Shown here: positions 19,626 through 27,075 of the stretch, piece after piece | Position numbering within the stretch: the first letter of the stretch is position 1 | Layout of the letters: each line of letters begins with the position of its first letter | Source of the DNA: Frateuria sp. Soil773 | GTDB lineage: Bacteria > Pseudomonadota > Gammaproteobacteria > Xanthomonadales > Rhodanobacteraceae | Assembly (NCBI RefSeq): GCF_001428405.1 | Contig: NZ_LMSL01000002.1 | Location: 143,028 to 207,027 of the forward strand | DNA length: 64,000 nt | Direction: 5' to 3' | Position numbers and translations under genes: made by a program | Notes under the pieces: generated by a model | The model's database searches: none | What the model saw: only the letters and a program-made list of their open reading frames with translations | Told to the model about the DNA's origin: nothing

Positions 19626-20231
19626 ATGCCTGCGCCGCTGTCCTACCTCGCCCTCGGCGATTCCTACACGATCGGCGAGGCGGTGCCGGCCGAGGCGCGC
19701 TGGCCGGCCGTGCTGGCGCGGCGGCTGCGCGAGGGCGGCGTGGCGCTCGGCGACCCGCGGATCGTCGCCGTCACCGGCTGGAGCACCGAGGAACTGGCCG
19801 CCGGAATGGACGCGGCCGGCCTCGCGCCGCCGTACGATCTGGTCAGCCTGCTGATCGGCGTCAACGACCAGTACCGCCAGCGCCCCGCCGAGGGCTACCG
19901 CGAACCGTTCCGGCAACTGCTGCAACGCGCGGTCGCGCTGGCCGGCGGCCGCCCGGCGCGGGTCGTGGCGGTCTCGATCCCGGACTGGGGCGCGACCCGC
20001 TTCGGCCTCGGCGACGCGCGCGGCGCGGCGCGGATCGCGCGCGAGCTGGACGAATACAACGCCATCGCCCGCGACGAGACACGGCAGGCGGGCGCGCACT
20101 GGGTCGACATCACCCCGCTCTCGCGCCGGCATCCGGACCTCGTCGCCGACGACGGCCTGCACCCGTCGGCGCAGCAGTACGAGCTGTGGACCGGGCTGAT
20201 CCTCCCGGCCGCACGCGACGCGCTGGGCTGA
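19626..20231 (+). CDS. SGNH/GDSL hydrolase
   Basis: A 201-residue esterase-type hydrolase without a signal peptide. Blocks are clear: block I GDSYT (Ser12 as nucleophile), block III IGVND, and block V DDGLHPS with the catalytic Asp and His. It is shorter than secreted lipases and resembles the cytoplasmic GDSL_2 type. The substrate is unknown. It is followed after 91 nt by an LpxH-like phosphoesterase on the same strand and could be co-transcribed with it. Confidence 0.9.
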   Translation: MPAPLSYLALGDSYTIGEAVPAEARWPAVLARRLREGGVALGDPRIVAVTGWSTEELAAGMDAAGLAPPYDLVSLLIGVNDQYRQRPAEGYREPFRQLLQRAVALAGGRPARVVAVSIPDWGATRFGLGDARGAARIARELDEYNAIARDETRQAGAHWVDITPLSRRHPDLVADDGLHPSAQQYELWTGLILPAARDALG

Positions 20232-20322
20232 GCGCCGCGCGCAACCGCGCTGCAACGATTCCGCCATCCGGCGGAGACCTGCGCCCCCCATGCTGTGCTC
20301 CCGGCCACCCCGGAGACACGTC

Positions 20323-21180
20323 ATGGCGACCTTCCACTGCCGCAGCGCCTTCATCTCCGACGTGCACCTGGGCACGCCCGACTGCAAGGCCGCCTACCTG
20401 CTCGACTTCCTGCGCAGGCTGCGCTGCGAGAAGCTCTACCTGGTCGGCGACATCATCGACATGGAGGCGCTGGCGAAGCGCCGCTGGTGGCATGCCGACC
20501 ACGGCGCGGTGATCGCCGAGCTGCTCGACCTGGCACGGCGCGGCGTCGAGGTAACCTACATCCCCGGCAACCACGACGCACCGATGCGCGGCCTGGCCGG
20601 GCAGCGCATCGGCGGCATCCGGATCGAGCTGGACGCGGAGCACCAGGGCATCGACGGCCGCCGCTACCGGGTCAGCCACGGCGACGAGTTCGACCCGGAG
20701 CACGTCGGCCGCGGCTGGATGCTGCACCTGGGCGAGGCGATGCACCGCTTCATCTGCTGGGGCAACCGCCGCGTGCACGCCGTGCGGCGGCGGCTGGAGC
20801 TGCCCTACCTGCCGCTGTCGATCATCGTGAAGTCGCATGTCCGCAAGGCGCTGGCCTACATCCGCGCCTACGAGGAGCGGGTGGCGCGCGACGCCCGCGA
20901 ACGCGGCCTGGACGGCCACATCTGCGGCCACATCCACTACGGCCACGTGCGCGACCTGGACGGCGTGCTCTACCTCAACGACGGCGACTGGGTCGAGCAC
21001 TGCACCGCCCTGGTCGAAGACCACACCGGCGCGATGGAGCTGATCCACTGGAGCGAGCAGCCCGCCGCGCTCGGCCGCGCCAGCCGCGAGCTGGTGCTGC
21101 CCTCGCCCGCCGCCGCGCTGGCGCTGGCGCCCCTGGGCGCGCGCCGGCGCAGCCTCGCCGGGCTGCGCACGGCCGCGTGA
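20323..21180 (+). CDS. UDP-2,3-diacylglucosamine diphosphatase-like metallophosphoesterase
   Basis: A 285-residue calcineurin-fold phosphoesterase. Metal-binding motifs are complete: SDVHLG, GDIIDM, GNHD, a SHGDEFD motif and GHIHYG. The pattern is that of LpxH-like enzymes, which cleave UDP-diacylglucosamine to lipid X, but it is longer than LpxH and belongs to the group annotated only as LpxH-like, so the substrate is open. GGAGA precedes the ATG at 20323; an earlier ATG at 20290 has no such site. The last 35 residues are Ala/Leu/Arg-rich. Confidence 0.87.
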   Translation: MATFHCRSAFISDVHLGTPDCKAAYLLDFLRRLRCEKLYLVGDIIDMEALAKRRWWHADHGAVIAELLDLARRGVEVTYIPGNHDAPMRGLAGQRIGGIRIELDAEHQGIDGRRYRVSHGDEFDPEHVGRGWMLHLGEAMHRFICWGNRRVHAVRRRLELPYLPLSIIVKSHVRKALAYIRAYEERVARDARERGLDGHICGHIHYGHVRDLDGVLYLNDGDWVEHCTALVEDHTGAMELIHWSEQPAALGRASRELVLPSPAAALALAPLGARRRSLAGLRTAA

Positions 21181-21314
21181 GCGCCGCACCGAGAAACCCC
21201 GGTACGCGGGTCGCGGGACGATACCGGGCCGGCTCCCGGGGCGCCGCCGTCGCTTGAACCGCTCCCGCGCCGGCGCCATATGGGATGATTGCCCTCTTTG
21301 CCGGAGCCTTCCCC

Positions 21315-22238
21315 ATGTCGCTCGACCCCGCCACCCGCGAACGTATCGAAACCCTGCTCAAGGACCACCGCGTGGTGCTGTTCATGAAGGGCAACCGCCA
21401 GCAGCCGATGTGCGGCTTCTCCGCCGCCGCCGTCAACACGCTGAACGAGCTGCTGCCGGACTACCAAACGGTCAACGTGCTGGACGACCCGGAGATCCGC
21501 GAGGGCATCAAGCTGTACGGCGAGTGGCCCACGATCCCGCAGTTGTACGTGGAAGGCGAACTGGTCGGCGGCTCGGACATCATCCGCCAGATGTACACCA
21601 GCGGCGAGCTGCACCAGTTGTTCGGCGCCGCCGCGCCGGACCGCACGCCGCCCGCGATCACCATCACCGACAAGGCTGCCGAGGCGATCCGCCAGGGCAC
21701 CGCCAATGCGCAGGGCCTGGCCCTGCACCTGGAGATCGGCCCGGACCACAGCGCCGGCTTCCAGCTCGCCCCGGCCGGCGAGCACGACATCGTGGCCAGC
21801 TCGAACGGCCTGGACGTGCACTTCGACCCGGCCAGCGCGCAGCGCGCGAAGGGCATCGTGATCGACTGGGTCTCCACCGTGCAGGGCGAGGGCCTCAGCC
21901 TGAAGTTCCCCGGCGCGCAGGAGATCGGCTCGCTGACCGTGCAGCAGTTGCAGCAGCGCCTGGCCGCCGGCGACATCACCCTGGTCGACGTGCGCCCGGC
22001 CCACGGCCGCGCCCAGGCGGCTCCCCTCGCGCAGGCGCGCATCCTGGAGGAAGAAGGCTACGACGCCCTCGCCTCCCTGCCCAAGGACACCGCGCTGGCC
22101 TTCATCTGCCACCACGGCATGTCCAGCCGCGGCGTCGCCGAACGCTTCGCCGCCCACGGCTTCAGCAACGTCCACAACGTGGAAGGCGGCATGGACGCCT
22201 GGGCCGCCGAGATCGACCCGAGCGTGCCGCGCTACTGA
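21315..22238 (+). CDS. Three-domain monothiol glutaredoxin, A-type-like and rhodanese fusion
   Basis: A 307-residue protein. Residues 1-105 are a Grx4-type glutaredoxin with the CGFS active site at Cys33, the GEWPTIPQLY segment and GGSDI, features that bind glutathione and a bridging [2Fe-2S] cluster. Residues about 118-210 resemble the fold of A-type carriers such as IscA (ITITDKAAEAI, then SNGLDVHFD), but all three cluster Cys are missing. Residues about 218-307 are a rhodanese domain with an active-site loop CHHGMSSR at Cys265. The likely role is iron-sulfur cluster or sulfane-sulfur handling. A strong terminator follows at once, so it is monocistronic or last in its operon. Confidence 0.92.
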   Translation: MSLDPATRERIETLLKDHRVVLFMKGNRQQPMCGFSAAAVNTLNELLPDYQTVNVLDDPEIREGIKLYGEWPTIPQLYVEGELVGGSDIIRQMYTSGELHQLFGAAAPDRTPPAITITDKAAEAIRQGTANAQGLALHLEIGPDHSAGFQLAPAGEHDIVASSNGLDVHFDPASAQRAKGIVIDWVSTVQGEGLSLKFPGAQEIGSLTVQQLQQRLAAGDITLVDVRPAHGRAQAAPLAQARILEEEGYDALASLPKDTALAFICHHGMSSRGVAERFAAHGFSNVHNVEGGMDAWAAEIDPSVPRY

Positions 22239-22262
22239 CCGCGGCACACGCACGGAGAACGA

Positions 22263-22292
22263 ACGAAAAGCGCCCTTCGGGGCGCTTTTCGT
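22263..22292 (+). terminator. Intrinsic terminator after the glutaredoxin gene
   Basis: A 13-bp perfect stem closed by a TTCG tetraloop, with an A-rich left side and T-rich right side, ending in TT, 24 nt past the stop. The symmetrical A/T flanks may also allow action in reverse. Confidence 0.9.
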
Positions 22293-22841
22293 TTCCGCGC
22301 CATCGCGCCCGGCCGGCGGGGACACATTAGCTCTCCCGCTTTCCGATCGGCAGCCATTGCCGGCAAGCCTCCCGGCGCCTCCGGCGTTTATTGGAAGTTA
22401 ATAAAAAGAGCGCAAAGAAAGACCGTTCTTCCGCATTGCGAAAAATCCCTTTTCGCAATTAATTTCGTCGCCGCCTCAATCACGACGGTTGATATGCAAA
22501 TCGCGTCACGGATCATGGCGCATGGATCGAAAAATCTTTCTCCATCCGCATGAAAAAACAGCCTCGCCATCGCTTTTTCCTGCGCCACGGCGAACCCCAC
22601 CGGGGCCTGCAGCTAACCGTTGTGTAACGTTTTTCCGCAGCGTAACGTCGCTGCTGCCCGCTGGCGGGATCCAAGCGGGCAATGCATGCCGGGGAGGCAA
22701 GCCGCTCGTCCGCGTTCGCGGCAATCGTGCAGGCCACGCATCGGGAATTCCGGAATAAAAGCAAGCAGCTTGCAATCGCAATGCTGCGTTTCGGCGGGTG
22801 CGCCGCTCGGTCGCGCCCGTCGCTCAATGGAGGGTGGGGTA
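22293..22841 (+). promoter_or_regulatory. Long AT-richer leader of the TonB-receptor gene
   Basis: About 550 bp without a convincing gene and clearly lower in GC than the rest. It holds a 10-bp inverted repeat with a 5-nt loop (22435-22444 with 22450-22459), two GTAACG copies about 18 bp apart (around 22624 and 22643) and a GCAAGC-A-GCTTGC dyad at 22761-22773, about 70 bp before the ATG, which would suit a repressor operator. A GGAGGGTGGGG ribosome-binding site lies directly before the ATG. No promoter can be named with confidence. Confidence 0.5.
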
Positions 22842-25800
22842 ATGCGAGTTCGTCGCCAGGGTTCCGTATCCGATTTACGCAAGATCACTTTCGCCGTCGC
22901 GCTGGCGCTCGGCCTGGGCAGCGGCAACGCCCTGGCGCAGAGCAACGCCACCGGCGTCATTTTCGGCCAGGCCGCGCCCGGCGCCACGGTGCACATAGAA
23001 AACACCGGCACCGGCCTCAAGCGCGACCTCACCGTCGACGCCTCCGGCCGCTACCGCGCCGCGGCCCTGCCGATCGGCGTCTACAAGGTGACCCTGCTGC
23101 AGAACGGCTCGACGGTGGGCGAGCGCGACAACGTGCAGACCCAGATCAGCCAGGGCACCGAGGTGAGCTTCGCCGCGCCGAACGCGGCCAATGCGCAGAA
23201 CCTGGGCGCGGTGGAAGTGGTCGGCAACGCACTGCCCGCCATCGACGTCTCCTCGGTCGACTCGCGCACCGTGGTCAGCGCCGACCAGCTCGCCAAGCTG
23301 CCGATCGCGCGCACCTCGATCAGCTCGATCGCCCTGCTCGCCCCGGGCACCACGCCGGCGGCCCGCGGCTACGGCAACGCGCTGTCGTTCGGCGGCTCGT
23401 CCGCGGCGGAGAACGCCTACTACGTCAACGGCTTCTCGGTCACCAACCCGCTGACCGGCGTCAGCTCGCGCCAGTTGCCGTACGACGCGATCGACCAGGA
23501 GCAGGTGCTGATCGGCGGCTACGGCGCCGAATACGGTCGCTCCACCGGCGGCGTCATCAACGTGGTGACCAAGCGCGGCTCCAACCAGTGGAAGGGCGAC
23601 ATCCAGGCGTTCTGGTCGCCCAGCAAGCTCGCCCAGGAACCGCGCAGCATCTACCGCGTCAGCGACACGTCGCAGAAGGGCACGCTGTACCAGAAGGGCA
23701 ACACCTGGGCGCCGCGCGACAACGGCGGCATGCAGTACTCCGGCTCGATCGGCGGCCCGCTGGTGAAGGACAAGCTGTACTTCTTCGCCGCCGCCGACTG
23801 GATCCACTCGTCCGGCCAGATCACCGGCCCCAGCGACAGCGTCATCCGCAACCTGCCGGTGCTGTCGGGCAACCAGGACAACATCACCAACAAGACCACC
23901 CGCTGGCTGACCAAGCTCGACTGGAACATCAACGACTCCAACATCCTGGAGTTCACCGGCATCGGCGACACCGAGTCCACCGACTCGCAGATCTACCAGT
24001 ACGACTACGCCACCGGCCAGGGCCCCTACCTCGGCCACCAGTACACCAAGAACTACAACGGCACGCAGACCAACGGCACGCCGGGCGGCCACGTCTACAT
24101 CGCCAACTACACCGGCTACATCACCGACAACCTGACCGTGACGGCGATGTACGGCAAGAGCAACTCCGACCACCAGCAGACCGTCACCGGCGGCAGCGGC
24201 GCGCCCTGCCCGAGCATTTCCGACTCGCGCGTGGGCTACTCGCAGCAGGGCTGCACCGTCGGCAGCGCCACCGTGCTGATGCCCGGCTCGAAGGACCGCA
24301 CCAACGGCTGGAACTTCAACATCGAATACCGCCTGGGCGACCACGTGCTGAAGGCCGGCATGGACAACTACGTGCTGCGCGCCACCTGGGGCGCCTCGCC
24401 CGTCGGCGGCACCGGCTACATCTACAGCGACGTGGGCGACGGCTCGGTCATCCGGCAGCGCCTGATCAACCTCGGCCTCGATCCGGGCCTGTACAACCCG
24501 TCGCAGTTCCCCGGCGGCTGGTACGTGGAATCGACCGGCCTCACCACCGGCACCTCGGCGCGCACCAACCAGCGCTCGCAGTTCGTCGAGGACCACTGGC
24601 AGATCAACGACCGCTGGCTGGGCTACATCGGCCTGCGCAACGAGCAGTTCACCAACTACAACGGCGTGGGCGTGCCCTACGCCAGCTCGCGCCACCAGCT
24701 CGACCCGCGCCTGGGCCTGACCTGGGACGTGTACGGCGACAGCACGCTGAAGATCTACGCCAACGCCGCGCGCTACCACCTCGGCCTGCCGACCAGCGTG
24801 GCGATCCGCGGCGCCGGCCCCTCGCTGTTCCCGTCGCAGTACTTCGGCTTCACCGGCATCGACCCGACCACCGGCGTGCCGACCGGCCTGATCAACACCT
24901 CGGCGTCCGGCGTGTACTACGTCAACAACGAGAACGGCGTGCCGCCCGACGGCAAGACCGTGGCCGCGCAGAAGCTGCACTCCTACTACCAGGACGAATA
25001 CATCCTGGGCTTCGACAAGCAGCTGGACGGCAACTGGACGGTGGGCGCCAAGGCGATGTACCGCCGGCTGCGCAGCCTGATCGACGACACCTGCGACGCC
25101 GCCCCGCTGCAGGCATGGGGCGACAGCCACGGCCTGGGCGCCCAGGTGGCCGCCGGCATCGCGCGCAGCACCGGCTGCTGGCTGTACAACCCCGGCCGCG
25201 CCAACACCTTCACCCTGTCGCCCGCGCCGGGCGAATACCTGAGCGTGCCGCTGAACGCCGCCGCCATCGGCGAGCCCAAGCCCAAGCGATCCTACTACAT
25301 GCTCGACCTGTACGCGCTGCACCAGTTCAGCGACAACTGGTACGGCAAGGTGGAGTACACCTTCTCGCGCAGCTACGGCAACTCCGAGGGCCAGCTCGAT
25401 TCGGACATCGTGCAGGCCGACGTGTCGACCACCGAGAGCTGGGACTTCCCGCAGATCATGGAGAACACCAACGGCCCGCTGGCCAGCGACCAGACGCACC
25501 AGTTGCGCATCACCGGCACCTGGACGCCGACCCCGGAATGGTCGCTGTCGACGGTGACGCGGATCGCCTCGGGCTACCCGATCAGTTGCCTGGGCGTGCG
25601 GCCGCTGTCGGCCGGCGGCGACCCGTACAACTACAACCCCAACTACTTCTGGTGCGACGGCAAGCCCTCGCCCCGCGGCTCGCTGGGCCGCACCCCGTGG
25701 ACCTACACGATCGACCTGAGCGGCGCCTGGAAGCCCGCCTTCCTCGACCATCGCCTGACCCTCACCGCCGACGTGTTCAACCTGCTCGGCAAGCAGCGGG

Positions 25801-25925
25801 TGACCCAGGAATACGAAGGCGGCGAACTGTCCAACGGCAGCGTGCACCCGGACTTCCGCATCGCGCGCTCCTATCAGGATCCCCGCTACGTCCGCCTGGG
25901 CGCCCGCTACGACTTCTCGCTGTAG
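22842..25925 (+). CDS. TonB-dependent receptor, Oar-like with carboxypeptidase regulatory domain
   Basis: Outer-membrane active transporter, 1027 residues, in the size range of Oar-like receptors. A signal peptide covers about residues 1-33 (ends NALAQ). Then come a CarboxypepD_reg-like beta domain (about 35-110), a candidate TonB-box region near LGAVEVVGN, a plug domain (DQLAKLPI, IGGYGAEYGRSTGGVINVVTK) and a long beta-barrel ending RLGARYDFSL. The substrate is unknown; many relatives take up peptides or glycans. It sits alone behind a long leader and ends at a strong terminator, so no pathway can be read from neighbours. Confidence 0.95.
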   Translation: MRVRRQGSVSDLRKITFAVALALGLGSGNALAQSNATGVIFGQAAPGATVHIENTGTGLKRDLTVDASGRYRAAALPIGVYKVTLLQNGSTVGERDNVQTQISQGTEVSFAAPNAANAQNLGAVEVVGNALPAIDVSSVDSRTVVSADQLAKLPIARTSISSIALLAPGTTPAARGYGNALSFGGSSAAENAYYVNGFSVTNPLTGVSSRQLPYDAIDQEQVLIGGYGAEYGRSTGGVINVVTKRGSNQWKGDIQAFWSPSKLAQEPRSIYRVSDTSQKGTLYQKGNTWAPRDNGGMQYSGSIGGPLVKDKLYFFAAADWIHSSGQITGPSDSVIRNLPVLSGNQDNITNKTTRWLTKLDWNINDSNILEFTGIGDTESTDSQIYQYDYATGQGPYLGHQYTKNYNGTQTNGTPGGHVYIANYTGYITDNLTVTAMYGKSNSDHQQTVTGGSGAPCPSISDSRVGYSQQGCTVGSATVLMPGSKDRTNGWNFNIEYRLGDHVLKAGMDNYVLRATWGASPVGGTGYIYSDVGDGSVIRQRLINLGLDPGLYNPSQFPGGWYVESTGLTTGTSARTNQRSQFVEDHWQINDRWLGYIGLRNEQFTNYNGVGVPYASSRHQLDPRLGLTWDVYGDSTLKIYANAARYHLGLPTSVAIRGAGPSLFPSQYFGFTGIDPTTGVPTGLINTSASGVYYVNNENGVPPDGKTVAAQKLHSYYQDEYILGFDKQLDGNWTVGAKAMYRRLRSLIDDTCDAAPLQAWGDSHGLGAQVAAGIARSTGCWLYNPGRANTFTLSPAPGEYLSVPLNAAAIGEPKPKRSYYMLDLYALHQFSDNWYGKVEYTFSRSYGNSEGQLDSDIVQADVSTTESWDFPQIMENTNGPLASDQTHQLRITGTWTPTPEWSLSTVTRIASGYPISCLGVRPLSAGGDPYNYNPNYFWCDGKPSPRGSLGRTPWTYTIDLSGAWKPAFLDHRLTLTADVFNLLGKQRVTQEYEGGELSNGSVHPDFRIARSYQDPRYVRLGARYDFSL

Positions 25926-25989
25926 CGGACGACGCGACGAAAAGCGCCCGGCCATCCACGGCTGCGCCGGGCGCGCTCTCCCCCGAACT

Positions 25990-26018
25990 GGCCGCCGGAC
26001 CTCCGGCGGCCTTTTTTT
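25990..26018 (+). terminator. Intrinsic terminator of the TonB-receptor gene
   Basis: A 9-bp GC stem (25990-25998 with 26003-26011), 4-nt loop and a run of seven Ts, 65 nt after the stop. Confidence 0.93.
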
Positions 26019-26024
26019 GCGCCA

Positions 26025-26062
26025 GCCCGCGTGCCGGGCCCGATACGACCCGGCACGCGGGC
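26025..26062 (-). terminator. Strong hairpin beyond the AMP nucleosidase gene
   Basis: A perfect 14-bp stem (26025-26038 with 26049-26062) and 10-nt loop, 36 nt past the minus-strand stop. No T-run follows on that strand, so it may act as a 3' stabiliser or with Rho. Confidence 0.55.
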
Positions 26063-26097
26063 CGGCGCGATGCGCGGGAGCCGCGCCCCCGCCGGGC

Positions 26098-26889
26098 TCA
26101 CTCGCCGTCGATCTCGTCCTCGAAGCGCAGGTGCTTCACGCTGCGCCCGTTGCGACGCACCAGCTTGAGCGCCTCGATGCCGATCCGGATGTGCGACTCG
26201 ACGTACTGCGAGGTGACGCTGCGGTCGCTCGCCTCGGTCTTCACGCCCTCGGGGATCATCGGCTGGTCGGACACCAGCAGCAGCGCGCCGCAGGGGATCT
26301 TGTTGGCGAAGCCGGCGGCGAAGATCGTCGCGGTCTCCATGTCCACCGCCATGCAGCGGGTGCGCCGCAGGTAGTCCTTGAACCCCTCGTCGTGCTCCCA
26401 CACGCGGCGGTTGGTGGTGTACACCGTGCCGGTCCAGTAGTCATGGCCGAGGTCGCGGATCATGGTCGAGACCGCGCGCTGCAACTGGAACGCCGGCAGC
26501 GCCGGCACCTCCGGCAGCAGATAGTCGCCCGAGGTGCCCTCGCCGCGGATCGCCGCGATCGGCAGCACCAGGTCGCCGAGCTGGTTCTTCTTCTTCAGCC
26601 CGCCGCACTTGCCGAGGAACAGCGCGGCCTTCGGCCGGATCGCGCTGAGCAGGTCCATCACGGTCGCCGCGTTGGGGCTGCCCATGCCGAAGTTGATGAG
26701 GGTGATGCCGTCGGCGGTGGCATTGGGCATCGGCCGGTCGCGGCCGTTCACTTCCACGCCGTGCCATTGCGCGAACAGTTCCACGTAATGGCCGAAATTG
26801 GTGAGCAGCACGTGCTCGCCGAACTGCTCCAGCGGCGTGCCGGTATAGCGCGGCAGCCAGTTGGAGACGATCTCCTGCTTGTCTTTCAT
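26098..26889 (-). CDS. AMP nucleosidase, short form
   Basis: Phosphorylase-superfamily enzyme expected to split AMP into adenine and ribose 5-phosphate. The 263-residue protein corresponds to the short AMP nucleosidase family, lacking the N-terminal regulatory domain of the E. coli enzyme (484 residues). Typical segments are visible: NFGMGSPNAAT, the FLGKCGGLK loop and AVDMETATIFAAGF, which holds the ribose-binding Met-Glu of the family. I chose the ATG at 26889 (MKDKQEIVSNWLPRYTG), which matches where relatives begin. It is divergent from fadE. Confidence 0.9.
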   Translation of the reverse strand: MKDKQEIVSNWLPRYTGTPLEQFGEHVLLTNFGHYVELFAQWHGVEVNGRDRPMPNATADGITLINFGMGSPNAATVMDLLSAIRPKAALFLGKCGGLKKKNQLGDLVLPIAAIRGEGTSGDYLLPEVPALPAFQLQRAVSTMIRDLGHDYWTGTVYTTNRRVWEHDEGFKDYLRRTRCMAVDMETATIFAAGFANKIPCGALLLVSDQPMIPEGVKTEASDRSVTSQYVESHIRIGIEALKLVRRNGRSVKHLRFEDEIDGE

Positions 26890-27075
26890 GGGACCCCGTA
26901 AGGCCGAGGGCCGCGTTGTCGCGCGGCGCGTTACCGGCGACGCCACGCCGGCACGATGCCAAACATTTGCGCCATTCTAGAGGGCGGCCGATGAATCCCG
27001 CCACACGCACGTTCCGTTGAGGTGGCGTGCGGCACCATCGGCCGTCATGCTGGGAGCGATCGCAAGGAGAACGCC

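Noticed and set aside
22435-22459. Terminator in the TonB-receptor leader
   Set aside because: The stem-loop has A/T-rich arms and no following T-run, and the strong terminator of the preceding gene is already at 22263-22292. Kept as a possible regulatory dyad only.
22875-25955. A 1026-codon minus-strand open frame opposite the TonB receptor
   Set aside because: Antisense shadow; the composition is typical of GC-rich complementary frames and the receptor on the plus strand is unmistakable.
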